Shown here: piece by piece, positions 33,750 through 46,173 of the stretch
Position numbering within the stretch: the first letter of the stretch is position 1
How the letters are laid out: each line of letters begins with the position of its first letter
Source: Xanthomonas citri pv. mangiferaeindicae
GTDB lineage: Bacteria; Pseudomonadota; Gammaproteobacteria; Xanthomonadales; Xanthomonadaceae
Assembly: GCA_002240395.1 (NCBI GenBank)
Contig: CP016836.1
Coordinates: 434,001 to 498,000, forward strand
DNA length: 64,000 nt
Direction: 5' to 3'
Made by a program: the position numbers and the translations under genes
The notes under the pieces: model-generated
The model's input: the letters and a program-made list of their open reading frames with translations, nothing else
The model's database searches: none
What the model was told of the DNA's origin: nothing

Positions 33750-35006
33750 TTGGCCGGCCATGAGGCGCAGGATCTGGCCGACGAAGTAGGCGATCAGGGT
33801 GCCGGTGGCGTAGCCCACGGTACCCAGCAGTACGCCGACCGGCGCGAGCGTGGGATGGAACGCCGCAGCGATGACGGGCGCCGACGCCGCCGCGCCGACG
33901 TTGCCCATCGAGCCGACGCCGACGTAAAACATCGGCGCCTTGACCAGGCGCGCCGCGCCCCAGATCACCAGCACGTGGACCGCCATCCAGATCGCGCCGA
34001 TCGCGATCAGTTCCAGCCGGTCGAACAGCTTCATGAAGTCCATCTGCATGCCGATGCAGGCGATCAGGAAATACAGGAACACGGTGCCCAGTCGCGAGGC
34101 ACCGGCGCTCTCCAGGTTGCGCGCGCGTGTGAAGCTGAGACTCAGCCCCGCCGCGGTGGCGATCAGGATCACCCAGACGAAGGCCGAGTCGAGGCTGTAC
34201 TGCGCAGCGTTTTCGACGTTGGCGCCGAACCAGGCCGCCAGCGGCGTGGCGATCGCATGCGCCGCGGCGACGATACCGAAGGCCATACCGACGATGACCA
34301 TCAGGTCAGTGAGCGTGGGAATGCGGGCATTCGCGGCTTCGAAAGCGGCCATCTTGGCCTTCATCTCGTCGATGGCGCGCGTGTCGGCGCCCGAACGCGC
34401 GTCGATCTGCGTCGAACGGTTGGCCAGGAACAGCAACGTCGCCATCAGGGCGCTGGCCATCGCGACGTCGACCACCGCGAACTGGCCGAACAACGTGGCA
34501 TCGACGCCGTACACCTCGCGCATCGCGACCATGTTCGCGCCACCGCCGATCCAACTGCCCGCCAGCGCCGCCATGCCTTTCCAGGTATCGCCGGCGACGG
34601 CCGGCGGGTGCACCCATTCCATGATCTGGAACGAGACGATCGCGCCGAGCACGATGCCGACCGTGCCGGCGACGAACACAAACAGCAGTTTGGGCCCGAG
34701 CTTGAGGATGCCTTTGAGGTCGATCGACAGCGTGAGCAGCACCAGGGCCGCAGGCAGCAGCACGCGGCTGGCGATCGGGTTGTAGAGGCTGTTGTGCTCG
34801 CCGTCGATCAGCCCGACGGTGTTGTAGAACGCCGGCACGAAATAGCACAGCAGCAGCGCCGGCACCCAGGTGAAGAATTTCTTCCAGAACGGCGTCGGGC
34901 CGCTGGCTAGCCAGAAGATCAGGCCCAGGGTCGCGGCGATCAGGCCGAACAGGACGATGTCGCTGGTGATCAGCGCGGAGGAAGGTGCAGCGGATTCGAT
35001 CGCCAT
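33747..35006 (-). CDS. DUF819 family membrane protein (YjcL-like)
   Basis: A 419-residue polytopic protein with about ten hydrophobic segments. The family pattern includes SRVLLPAALVLLTLSIDL, GSWIGGGANMVAMREVYGVD, and the repeat-like GSMGNVGAAASAPVIAAAFHPTLAPVGVLLGTVGYATGT (in parts). Two similar GG/N-rich halves suggest an inverted-repeat transporter fold. Function is not established; it sits just downstream of an S9 peptidase in the same direction, which suggests amino-acid or peptide transport by context only. Its final codon is supplied by palindromic repeat copy 4. Confidence 0.82.
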   Translation of the reverse strand: MAIESAAPSSALITSDIVLFGLIAATLGLIFWLASGPTPFWKKFFTWVPALLLCYFVPAFYNTVGLIDGEHNSLYNPIASRVLLPAALVLLTLSIDLKGILKLGPKLLFVFVAGTVGIVLGAIVSFQIMEWVHPPAVAGDTWKGMAALAGSWIGGGANMVAMREVYGVDATLFGQFAVVDVAMASALMATLLFLANRSTQIDARSGADTRAIDEMKAKMAAFEAANARIPTLTDLMVIVGMAFGIVAAAHAIATPLAAWFGANVENAAQYSLDSAFVWVILIATAAGLSLSFTRARNLESAGASRLGTVFLYFLIACIGMQMDFMKLFDRLELIAIGAIWMAVHVLVIWGAARLVKAPMFYVGVGSMGNVGAAASAPVIAAAFHPTLAPVGVLLGTVGYATGTLIAYFVGQILRLMAGQ

Positions 35007-35113
35007 GCGGTCGGACCTTCAAAAGACGGAGTCGGAAGACACGCTCGCGCCCGGCAGCGTGCCGGGCGCGAGGCGACGCAGGCCCCGCCGGTGACGACGA
35101 GGCGGCGCGACGC

Positions 35114-37207
<2,094 letters not shown>

Positions 37208-37321
37208 GGGACGGGCTCCGGGCAAAGAGTCCGCATGGTAGGCCGGTGCCGCCGGGCTGGCAAAGCGCCCGATGGCGCCCCGCCTGCGCGGGGCGTCGCA
37301 TGACCGGGCACAGGCCCGCAT

Positions 37322-39286
37322 TCATTCCTTGGCGGTGGCGCCGCCCAGGTGGGTGGACAGGAACGCGAGCAACCGGGTGTAGAACGCGCGCTTGTTCTCC
37401 GGCTTGTAGAAGCCGTGTCCCTCGTTGGCGACGTACAAGGTCTCGACCGGCACATCGGCCGCCCGCAGCGCACGCTCCATCCGGCGTGTGTGTTCGACCG
37501 GCGCAACCTCGTCCTGGCCGCCGGCCACCAGCAGCACCGGCACGCGGATCTGCGTCGCCAGACGCGTGGGCGAACGCGCCGACAGTTGCGCGGTATCGTC
37601 GCCGACCCACTCGTCGGTCCAGGTGCCCGCCCAGGCCGCGGATCGCCGATTGTCGGCCCGCATCAACGGCAGGTCGTACACGCCGACATAGCCGACCGCA
37701 CAGCGATACAACTCCGGCTCGCGCGCCACGCCCATCAACGACGCGTAGCCGCCATAGCTGCCGCCGTAGAGGCAGACACGCTCGGCATCGGCAATGCCCT
37801 GCGCGATCGCCCAGCGGGTCGCATCGGTCAGATCGTCCTGCATCGTCGTGCCCCAGCCGCGCGCACCGGCCCGGCGGAAGCTACGACCGTAATTGCCCGA
37901 GCCGCGGTAATTGATCTGCAGCACGGCATACCCGGCCTGCGCCAGCACCTGCACGTCAGGATCGAACGCCCAGTCGTCGAAGATGCCGAACGGCCCACCA
38001 TGCGGCAGCACCACCAGCGGCAACGGGTCGTTGTCATGCCCCGACGGACGCGTGAGATAGCCGTGCAGCACGAGTCCGTCGCGGGCCGGCAACGAGACTG
38101 CGCGCATCGGTGCCATCTGCGTCGGGTCGACGCCTGCCCGCCGCGCAAGTGCGAACGCCGCCTCTTTGGTGGCCGCGTCGTAGGTGTAGAAGCTACCCGG
38201 GTCGACATCGCTGGTCGCCATCAGCACCTTGGTCGAGGCATCGCGCGTGGCCGAGATGATCCGTACGGCCTGGCCCGGGAACGCCTGTTCGAACATGCGC
38301 CCGAGCCTGGCGTCGGCCGAGCTGTCGTCGAAGAATACCTGTCGCGGCGTCGCGCCCAGGAACCGCGCGCCGACCGGCGTCGACGTGTCGGGCCGATAGA
38401 TGACCTCCGGGTCGACGACGGCGTCGCGCAGCACCTCCCGTCGTGTGTCCGCGGCGATGTCCCAGGCGACGATCGCATCCGGACCTTCGGGCTGGGTCAC
38501 CTGCAGGTACGCGATGCGATCATCCTCGGAGAAACCGAGTGGATACTCATGGCGCCCGCTTTCACGTTCGTCATTGATCAACCGCCAGTCCTCGCCGCGC
38601 CCCGTGCGGTAATACAGCTTCGAGCGATTGTCGGCCTGGGCACCGACCGCAAAGCGCACCTCGCCGGCGTGATCGGTCCTGAATCGCGCACGTGCGACCG
38701 GCACCGTGGCTTCGGTCGTGCGGCGCCCGGAGTAGACATCAAGCCGATCGACACGGGTCATCGGATCCTTGGTGAACGGTGAGACCGCCACCAGGATGTT
38801 GCGCGGATCGCCCGGTAGCAGGTCGATCGGAAATGCGCTGACCATCTCGGCCTTGCCGCCGGTCGGGATCCGGGTCCCGGTCGGCGTGCCGCGTACCCGC
38901 CAACCCACGAGCAACTGCGCGCGCGACCCATCGGCGTTCATTGCATAGAGCTCGCCGGTCAGCGACGGATAATCGCGCGCGCCGAAGCGCTCGGCCAACG
39001 CAAAGACCAGGCGATCGTCCTTGGCCCACCAGAAGTCGGCGATGTGGGTGTTGCGCGGCAACCGGTAGCTGCCGACGATGCTGCGATCGGTCCAGCGGAT
39101 CACGCCGATCGCGGTGGTGTCCCCGTGCGGCATCGTTGCCGCGAAGTATTCGCCGGTCGGCGAGATCTTGATGTCGCGGAAACCGTCGTCCTCGACGAAC
39201 GGCGCCAGATCGACCTGCGCATACGCGCCCGCGCACGCGATCGCCAAGACGAGCGCGAGCATCCACTGCAGTCCATTGCGGACCAT
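37322..39286 (-). CDS. S9-family peptidase, secreted (second copy)
   Basis: A 654-residue peptidase starting MVRNGLQWMLALVLAIACAGAYA, a signal peptide, with GGAG 8 bases upstream; the much longer open frame is antisense to the POT gene and is not coding. The propeller region is more divergent than in the neighbouring S9 gene (DIKISPTGEYFAA, HIADFWWAKDDRLVFAL). The hydrolase domain contains LPHGGPFGIFDDW, QINYRGSGNYGRSF, nucleophile GGSYGGYAS, GGQDEVAPVEH with Asp, and NEGHGFY with His. It is probably an acylaminoacyl- or dipeptidyl-peptidase-like enzyme rather than a duplicate of the first. Confidence 0.9.
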   Translation of the reverse strand: MVRNGLQWMLALVLAIACAGAYAQVDLAPFVEDDGFRDIKISPTGEYFAATMPHGDTTAIGVIRWTDRSIVGSYRLPRNTHIADFWWAKDDRLVFALAERFGARDYPSLTGELYAMNADGSRAQLLVGWRVRGTPTGTRIPTGGKAEMVSAFPIDLLPGDPRNILVAVSPFTKDPMTRVDRLDVYSGRRTTEATVPVARARFRTDHAGEVRFAVGAQADNRSKLYYRTGRGEDWRLINDERESGRHEYPLGFSEDDRIAYLQVTQPEGPDAIVAWDIAADTRREVLRDAVVDPEVIYRPDTSTPVGARFLGATPRQVFFDDSSADARLGRMFEQAFPGQAVRIISATRDASTKVLMATSDVDPGSFYTYDAATKEAAFALARRAGVDPTQMAPMRAVSLPARDGLVLHGYLTRPSGHDNDPLPLVVLPHGGPFGIFDDWAFDPDVQVLAQAGYAVLQINYRGSGNYGRSFRRAGARGWGTTMQDDLTDATRWAIAQGIADAERVCLYGGSYGGYASLMGVAREPELYRCAVGYVGVYDLPLMRADNRRSAAWAGTWTDEWVGDDTAQLSARSPTRLATQIRVPVLLVAGGQDEVAPVEHTRRMERALRAADVPVETLYVANEGHGFYKPENKRAFYTRLLAFLSTHLGGATAKE

Positions 39287-39394
39287 TCCATTGACTCCTT
39301 TTGATAAGCGGTCGCCGCAAGAGGGCCGGCCGGTGACGCGCTCCCCGCGCGTGTCGCTTAGTCTAGCGCGCGGCAGGCGCCCGCGGATGCCGCC

Positions 39395-39400
39395 TATACT
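39395..39400 (+). promoter_or_regulatory. Putative -10 box for the POT transporter gene
   Basis: TATACT 34 bases upstream of the ATG, implying a very short leader. A matching -35 is not evident in the GC-rich flank. Confidence 0.45.
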
Positions 39401-39433
39401 CGCGGCTTCCGCCATTTCCATGACGACGCGCCC

Positions 39434-41161
39434 ATGGCCGCAGCCTCCATTACCGCCCGGAGCGGCACCGACGACTTCCTCGGCCATCCCAAGGGCGTCT
39501 TCGTCTGCTTCTTCACCGAGATGTGGGAGCGCTTCTCCTTCTACGGCATGAAGGCGCTGTTGCTGCTGTACATCCTCAAGTACCACCTGTTCGGCGACGA
39601 CGCCGGCTTCGACCTGCTCGGCGCCTACGGCGGCCTGGTCTATGCCATGCCGGTGCTCGGCGGCCTGCTCGCCGACCGCTACCTGGGCATGCGCAAGGCG
39701 GTGGTGCTGGGCGGCGTGCTGCTGGTGCTCGGCCACCTGGGCATGGCCTTCGAAGGCGAGCAGGCGCGCATCGTCGACGGTACGGTCGTACGCGACGAAA
39801 CCGCACTGCAGGTGTTCTACCTGTCGCTGGCGTTGATCATCATGGGTGTGGGCTTTCTGAAGCCGAACATCTCGACGATCGTCGGCAAGCTCTACGCCCC
39901 CGAGGACCCGCGCCGCGATTCGGGCTTCACGCTGTTCTATGCCGGCATCAACGTCGGCGCCTTGTTCGCCAGCCTGGTCTGCGCGTTCCTCGGCGAGACC
40001 TACGGCTGGAAGTACGGCTTCGGCGCCGCGGGCATCGGCATGGTCGCCGGCTTGGTCGTGTTCCTGTGGGGCCAGAAGTATCTGGGCGGTCACGCCGAGC
40101 CCAACGATCCTGCGAAGCTGACCGAGAAGCTCGGACCGCTGAGTCGCGAATGGTGGATCTACGCCGGCAGCTTCGGCGGCGCGCTGGTGGTGTGGCAGCT
40201 GATCCAGCGCACGTGGACGGTGCACGGCGCGATGCATCTGATCGCCGCCGCGCTGGTGATCTGGTTCGTCTGGTTCCTGATCCGGCACTGCAGCCGGGTC
40301 GAGCGCGAGCAGATGCTCGCGCTCGTGTTGCTGATTTTCGGCGTGCTGATCTTCTTCACGCTCTACGAGCAGACCTACGGCTCGTGGGTCACGTTCACCG
40401 ACCGGATGCTGACCAAGGACCTCTTTGGCCTGACGCCGGGCGGCTATACGCCAGGCGTGCCATGGGCGATGTTCGCACTGGGCGCGAGCCCGCTGCTGAT
40501 GGTGCTCGCGCTGCGCGCCAGCGACCGCGGCCGCACCGGCACCGCGCGCGCGGCCGCGGTCGCGATGGTCGCAGCCCTCGCGGTCGCCCTGGTGCACGAC
40601 GTCGTGCTGGTGCCGCAGACGGCCGGCTCGCTGACCTTCCTGGGCGCGTTCTTCATCGTCGTGCTCGCTCCCGTGTTCTCCTGGCTGTGGCCCTGGCTGG
40701 ACCGCCGCGGCCTGAACCCCAGCAAGCCGACGAAGATGGCGATCGGTCTGGTGTTCGCGGGCCTGGCGTTTGTGCCGCTGCTGCTGGCCGCACAGGCGGC
40801 GGGCAACGGCGTACTCGCAAGCGTGTGGTGGCTGGTACTGGCGTACTTCCTGCTGGAGATCGGCGAGATGTGTCTGTCGCCGATCGGTCTGTCGGCGGTC
40901 ACTCAATTGTCGGTCGCACGCGTGGTCGGCCTGATGATGGGCGCGTTCTGGCTGGCGACCGCGTACTCGGAGGTGCTGGCCGCGCAGTTCGGCAAGCTGA
41001 CCGCACTCGAGGTCGCCGAGGGCGAGGCGATCGACATGGCCGTGGCCGCGGCCAAGTACGGCGAACTGTTCCAGATCATGCTGTGGATCGGCGTCGGCTC
41101 GGGCGTGGCCTACTTCGTGCTCGCGCCACTGGTGCGGCGCTGGATGCACGGCGTGCGCTGA
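39434..41161 (+). CDS. POT/PTR-family proton-coupled peptide transporter
   Basis: A 575-residue MFS protein with about 14 helices. Family motifs: FFTEMWERFSFYGMKALLLLY near the N-terminus (ExxER-type EMWERF), GGLLADRYLGMRKAV, PNISTIVGKLY, FTLFYAGINVGALF and the later ALGEMCLSP-type EIGEMCLSPIGLS. It imports di- and tripeptides with protons, and it is divergent from two secreted S9 peptidases, so peptides released in the periplasm could be taken up by it. The ATG at 39434 fits the family start. Confidence 0.94.
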   Translation: MAAASITARSGTDDFLGHPKGVFVCFFTEMWERFSFYGMKALLLLYILKYHLFGDDAGFDLLGAYGGLVYAMPVLGGLLADRYLGMRKAVVLGGVLLVLGHLGMAFEGEQARIVDGTVVRDETALQVFYLSLALIIMGVGFLKPNISTIVGKLYAPEDPRRDSGFTLFYAGINVGALFASLVCAFLGETYGWKYGFGAAGIGMVAGLVVFLWGQKYLGGHAEPNDPAKLTEKLGPLSREWWIYAGSFGGALVVWQLIQRTWTVHGAMHLIAAALVIWFVWFLIRHCSRVEREQMLALVLLIFGVLIFFTLYEQTYGSWVTFTDRMLTKDLFGLTPGGYTPGVPWAMFALGASPLLMVLALRASDRGRTGTARAAAVAMVAALAVALVHDVVLVPQTAGSLTFLGAFFIVVLAPVFSWLWPWLDRRGLNPSKPTKMAIGLVFAGLAFVPLLLAAQAAGNGVLASVWWLVLAYFLLEIGEMCLSPIGLSAVTQLSVARVVGLMMGAFWLATAYSEVLAAQFGKLTALEVAEGEAIDMAVAAAKYGELFQIMLWIGVGSGVAYFVLAPLVRRWMHGVR

Positions 41162-41249
41162 CAGGCGCTGCCCGCCCCCCTCGCGGCACCGGCTGCCCGC
41201 GCGCGCGTCGTGTCGCCACACGCCCGCATCTCCGCCTGGGCGCCCTGGT

Positions 41250-41263
41250 CTGATCCAGATCAA
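41250..41263 (+). promoter_or_regulatory. FNR/Dnr-type binding site
   Basis: CTGAT-CCAG-ATCAA, nine of ten positions of the FNR consensus TTGAT-N4-ATCAA, centred 59 bases upstream of the first small gene's ATG. A class II promoter would start near 41298, leaving room for the GAGGAGG ribosome binding site at 41303-41309. It suggests oxygen- or NO-responsive control of the next two genes. Confidence 0.6.
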
Positions 41264-41315
41264 GGCGCGGCACTCGCGGGCGGGCGAGGATGCCCCGTGA
41301 GCGAGGAGGCTTCCC

Positions 41316-41468
41316 ATGCACGGCTATCAGGATCTCGCAGGCGATGACATGCCTGCGCCCCAGTTCGACGACGACAGCTCGCGTGGCGCGCTGATCGAGC
41401 GCTTCGCGCAGACCGCCAGCGACTTCGGCGCCCTGGACGCGGAGTCGCTGGCCGGCCTCGCGCTGTGA
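41316..41468 (+). CDS. Unknown 50-residue protein downstream of an FNR-type site
   Basis: A short frame with a very strong ribosome binding site (GAGGAGG, 6 bases before ATG). The protein MHGYQDLAGDDMPAPQFDDD..., about 50 residues, is acidic in the first half, contains a short amphipathic helix (ALIERFAQTASDFGAL), and has no Cys, signal or membrane segment. Its TGA overlaps the GTG of the DUF6522 gene (GTGA), which supports real translation and coupling. No family recognised. Confidence 0.6.
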   Translation: MHGYQDLAGDDMPAPQFDDDSSRGALIERFAQTASDFGALDAESLAGLAL

Positions 41469-41755
41469 GCGAGGCATTCACGATCGCCGCGCCGCGCAGG
41501 CGGCAGCCGGCACTCGAGGTCGATGGCGCTCTGGTTGCCGCCCGGCTGGGCCTGGCCGGCGAGGCATTCCGCCAGTTGATGGCCGACGGCAAGGTCAGCG
41601 TGCTGTGCGAGCGCGGCATCGGCGAGGATACCGGCCGGTATCGCGCAACGTTCTACTACGCCGGCCGCCGCGCGCGGTTGCTGCTCGACGAGACGGGATG
41701 CGTCCTCGAGGCCACCGGTGACGCGATCACGCGGCCCGGACCTGCGGCCTCCTGA
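41465..41755 (+). CDS. DUF6522 family protein
   Basis: A 96-residue protein starting at GTG 41465, overlapping the previous stop. The sequence VAARLGLAGEAFRQLMADGKVSVLCERGIGEDTGRYRATFYYAGRRARLLLDETG (read in parts) matches the DUF6522 pattern: a short helical half, one Cys in LCERG, and a beta-rich half with GRRARLLLDE. Function unknown. The FNR-type site upstream and coupling to a 50-residue protein suggest a microaerobic or nitrosative-stress role, by inference. Confidence 0.7.
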   Translation: MSEAFTIAAPRRRQPALEVDGALVAARLGLAGEAFRQLMADGKVSVLCERGIGEDTGRYRATFYYAGRRARLLLDETGCVLEATGDAITRPGPAAS

Positions 41756-41789
41756 CCGACGCGTCCCCTGCCCCGCTCGCTACGGCCCG

Positions 41790-43457
41790 TCAGCCGACAG
41801 GTCGTGCCGACGGCGTACGGCAGCCAGCGAACAGATCCAGATCGCGCTCGTACACGCCGCTGCGCACATCGAACAGGCCGAGCATGGCGTGATAGAAGTT
41901 GTCGTGACTGTAGGTGCGGCTGGCAGCATGGCCGCGCAGGCAAGCGAGGTCGAGCCCGGCGTGCTGCGAGAACGCAGGCGAGAACCACATCAGCATCGGC
42001 ACTTTCTTCTGCTCGTCGGGGGCGATCATGTACGGGGTGCCGTGCAGGTACATACCGCGCTCGCCCAGCGATTCGCCGTGATCGGACAGGTAGATCATCG
42101 CGACATCGCGCTGATCGGCGTAGCGCTGCAACAGATCGATGGTGTTGGCGAGCATCTGGTCGGTGTAGACCAGCGTGTTGTCGTAGGTGTTGGTCAGCGC
42201 CTCGCTGCTGCACTTCTGGATCTGGTTGCTGTCGCAGGTGGGCGTGAACGCGCGCGCCTTTGCCGGATAGCGCTCGAAGTACGTCGGACCGTGGCTGCCC
42301 AGTTGGTGCAGCACGATCAGTGCGTCGCCATGCATCGCATCGATCCGCGTATCGAGCTGGTGCAGCAAGACTTCGTCGTAGCAGGTGCCGTCCTTGTTGA
42401 CGCAGTGCTCGGCGATCTGCATTTTGGGCATGTCTTCGTTGGCCACGCGCACGCAGACGCCCTTGCAGCCGCCGTTGTTGTTGTTGCGCCAGAGAATCTC
42501 GACCCCGGTGCGCTGCAGCACGTCGAGCAGGTTTTCTTCCGTCACTGCCCGCACCTCGTCGTACTGCGGGCGCGTCATGCGCGAAAACATGCACGGTAAC
42601 GAGATCGCGGTGGCGGTACCACAGGACCACACGTCCGAGAAACTGATGATGTCCGAGTGCTTGGACAACGCCGGATTGGTCGGACGCGGATAGCCGTTGA
42701 GCTGGAAATTCTGCGCCCGCGCGGTTTCACCCACGACCGCGATCACCAGTTTCGGCCGCGCACCTGCAACAGGCACTGGCCGGGTGGCGTCCTCGGCGAC
42801 CGTGCGCAGTGGCTGTGAGGTCGCGCTGTACCGGCGCTTGAGATACCCGTTGGTATTGCGCACGAAGTTGAACGGCAAAAACTGGTCGCGAATATGGCCG
42901 TTATTGCGCAACAACGACGCATAGTCCTTGTAGAACGCCATCGTCACCACAATCAGGACGACCGATGTCACCAGCACATTGCCCAGCCACCAGAGCAGCG
43001 TGCGCATCGGCGTGCCGACCGGCTTGGTCTGCAGGAAAATCGTGACCACAGCAGGCAATATCCCAAGCCCAAGAATCGTGAGTAGCAGTGGGAGTGAGAA
43101 ATACGAGGCCATCTCGGCCTGATTGGTCTCAAAGAAATTCTGCACCATGCTGCGGTCAATCAGCACGTTATAATGCAGCATGAAGTAACTGCAGCCGGCG
43201 CTGATCACCACCAGGGTGGCCAACAAGGGTTTACGGACGTACGGCAGGGCCACGACCGGTGTCAGCAGCAGGTTGATGATGCAGAACAGGAACACCGGCA
43301 GACTGAGGAAGAACGACAGGCTGCGCAGGCCGTCGATCTCGACCTCCAGCCACAAGGTCCGCCAAAGCACGACATTGCCAATGGTGGCGAAGAACAATGC
43401 TGCCACCCAGGTCAGCTGAACGGGATTGAGCCGCAGGGGCGTCGAGGGCGGTGACAT
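41790..43457 (-). CDS. eptA: Lipid A phosphoethanolamine transferase (EptA/MCR-like)
   Basis: A 555-residue inner-membrane enzyme with five N-terminal helices (to ~residue 190) and a periplasmic sulfatase-like domain. Motifs: VVGETARAQNFQLNGYPRPTNP, the nucleophile Thr in SCGTATAISLPCMFS (residues ~280-294), LHQLGSHGPTY and the metal-site DHGESLGERGMYLHGTPY. Several Cys pairs (GGCKGVCVR, HCVNKDGTCYDE, CDSNQIQKCSS) match the disulfides of the family. It transfers phosphoethanolamine from phosphatidylethanolamine to lipid A, releasing diacylglycerol and lowering sensitivity to cationic peptides such as polymyxins. Divergent from a two-component system that probably controls it. Confidence 0.93.
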   Translation of the reverse strand: MSPPSTPLRLNPVQLTWVAALFFATIGNVVLWRTLWLEVEIDGLRSLSFFLSLPVFLFCIINLLLTPVVALPYVRKPLLATLVVISAGCSYFMLHYNVLIDRSMVQNFFETNQAEMASYFSLPLLLTILGLGILPAVVTIFLQTKPVGTPMRTLLWWLGNVLVTSVVLIVVTMAFYKDYASLLRNNGHIRDQFLPFNFVRNTNGYLKRRYSATSQPLRTVAEDATRPVPVAGARPKLVIAVVGETARAQNFQLNGYPRPTNPALSKHSDIISFSDVWSCGTATAISLPCMFSRMTRPQYDEVRAVTEENLLDVLQRTGVEILWRNNNNGGCKGVCVRVANEDMPKMQIAEHCVNKDGTCYDEVLLHQLDTRIDAMHGDALIVLHQLGSHGPTYFERYPAKARAFTPTCDSNQIQKCSSEALTNTYDNTLVYTDQMLANTIDLLQRYADQRDVAMIYLSDHGESLGERGMYLHGTPYMIAPDEQKKVPMLMWFSPAFSQHAGLDLACLRGHAASRTYSHDNFYHAMLGLFDVRSGVYERDLDLFAGCRTPSARPVG

Positions 43458-43533
43458 GCGCGAGGTCCAGCCGTAAAAAGGTGCGCGCAGTCTTGAGACC
43501 CCATCGTCAGGAAGTTGTTAGAGCACACGCCCC

Positions 43534-44229
43534 ATGACCCGACTGCTCATCATCGAGGACAACCCCGAGCTGGTGGCCAACCTGTACGGCTTCTTCGAGC
43601 CGTTGGGCTACGTCATCGACGACGCCCGCGATGGCGCCACGGGCCTGCACATGGCCACCCACAACGATTACGACGCCATCCTGCTGGATCTGATGCTGCC
43701 GCGGCTCGACGGCATGACGCTGTGCCGCAGGCTGCGCGAGGACTTCCAGAACCCGGTGCCGGTGCTGATGCTGACCGCACGCGACCCGGTCGACGACCGT
43801 GTGCAGGGCTTCGCGCTGGGCGCGGACGATTACCTGATCAAGCCGTTCTCGCTCAAGGAACTCGATGCCCGCATCAAGGCGCTGGTGCGCCGTGCGCAAG
43901 GCCGGCAGGTACAGGGCACGCTGCGCTGGGAAGACCTGCAGGTGGACACCCGCGCCCCGCAGGCCTGGCGGCAGTCCCAGCCCATCGGGCTGACGCCCAG
44001 CACCCACAAGTTGCTGCTGTGCCTGATGCGCGCCGCCCCTGCCGTGGTCCGCAAGCAGGAGATGGAGTACCTGCTCTGGGGCGACGATCCACCCGACAGC
44101 GGCGCCTTGCGCACCCATATCCACGAGCTGCGGCAGCAGATCGACAAGAGCTTCGAGCCGGCGTTGATCGAGACCGTGCACGGCGTAGGCTGGCGCCTGC
44201 TTGCGCCTGCGGCCAAGATGCCGGACTGA
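43534..44229 (+). CDS. OmpR-family response regulator
   Basis: A 231-residue regulator. The receiver domain has the acidic pocket (LLIIEDNPELV), phospho-acceptor Asp in ILLDLMLPRLDGMTL near residue 52, Thr in LMLTARD and Lys in YLIKPF. The winged-helix output domain (~residues 130-225) contains TPSTHKLLLCLMR and ALRTHIHELRQQIDK...IETVHGVGWRL. Its stop lies 20 bases before the kinase start. Divergence from eptA points to eptA control, as in PmrA- or ColR-type systems; this is inferred from position. Confidence 0.9.
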   Translation: MTRLLIIEDNPELVANLYGFFEPLGYVIDDARDGATGLHMATHNDYDAILLDLMLPRLDGMTLCRRLREDFQNPVPVLMLTARDPVDDRVQGFALGADDYLIKPFSLKELDARIKALVRRAQGRQVQGTLRWEDLQVDTRAPQAWRQSQPIGLTPSTHKLLLCLMRAAPAVVRKQEMEYLLWGDDPPDSGALRTHIHELRQQIDKSFEPALIETVHGVGWRLLAPAAKMPD

Positions 44230-44248
44230 TCGAGGACGACCCGACGTG

Positions 44249-45487
<1,239 letters not shown>

Positions 45488-45609
45488 CCGAACGCCCTGT
45501 CCCCTGCGCCCGCGGCTTGGACCGATGCCTCAGACGGCGACGCGGCTGACGAACATCTGACGGCGCCTGCGCCACGCTGGTCCTGATCCAACGTTGCAGG
45601 ACATTGCAG

Positions 45610-46002
45610 ATGCCATCGCCAGGCCCCGCCGAGACCGGCAAGTACCCACACGGCAAGACCGGCCTGAGCCGGATCGCGCACACCTTGCTCTACTCGCGCG
45701 ACGGCTTTCTCGCTGCCTTCCGCAGCGAGGCGGCGTTCCGCCAGTTGCTGGGCCTGCATGGCACGCTCGTCGTCGTGGCCTGCCTGCTGGACGTGGGACC
45801 GCTCGCACGTGCACTGATGCTGGCGGTGTGCTTCATCAGCCTGCTGACCGAGCTGCTCAACTCCGCGATCGAGGCGGTGGTCGATCGCATCTCGCTCGAG
45901 CGCCACCCGCTGTCCAAGCGCGCCAAGGACATGGGCAGCGCCGCCCAGACCATTGCGCTGCTGATGGTCGGCACGGTCTGGGCCTCGATCCTGCTGGGCT
46001 AG
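45610..46002 (+). CDS. dgkA: Diacylglycerol kinase
   Basis: A 130-residue three-helix membrane kinase. Conserved features are the N-terminal amphipathic part (RIAHTLLYSRDGFLAAFRSEAAFRQ, in parts), LTELLNSAIEAVVDRI and KRAKDMGSAAQTIALL. ATG 45610 is used with GCAGGA upstream; a TTG two codons earlier is less likely. It phosphorylates diacylglycerol to phosphatidate. Placement next to eptA and its regulators makes sense because phosphoethanolamine transfer releases diacylglycerol, which DgkA recycles. Confidence 0.93.
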   Translation: MPSPGPAETGKYPHGKTGLSRIAHTLLYSRDGFLAAFRSEAAFRQLLGLHGTLVVVACLLDVGPLARALMLAVCFISLLTELLNSAIEAVVDRISLERHPLSKRAKDMGSAAQTIALLMVGTVWASILLG

Positions 46003-46111
46003 GCAGGGCGTAAGCGCCGCAGTCCCGCACGTCGGATTACGACCCCGACGGTGAGCGCTGACGCCCTGCGCAACCGTCGGGCGATCATGGCGCCGCGCCC
46101 CCCCTGTCCCA

Positions 46112-46145
46112 AACAAAAACCCCAGCGTGCACGGGCGCGCTGGGG
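46112..46145 (-). terminator. Rho-independent terminator of ssb
   Basis: On the minus strand CCCCAGCG...CGCTGGGG (8-bp stem plus partial inner pairs) is followed directly by TTTTTGTTT. It lies about 28 bases beyond the ssb stop. Confidence 0.85.
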
Positions 46146-46173
46146 TTCGTCGACGAGGCGATGTCGCCCGCGA

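Noticed and set aside
41250..41263. Site as a CRP rather than FNR target
   Set aside because: The spacing of 4 bases between GAT and ATC fits FNR/Dnr; CRP-type sites have TGTGA-N6-TCACA.
37322..41317. 1331-codon minus-strand open frame
   Set aside because: The second S9 peptidase starts at 39286 with a signal peptide. The upstream part is antisense to the POT transporter and has no recognisable domain.
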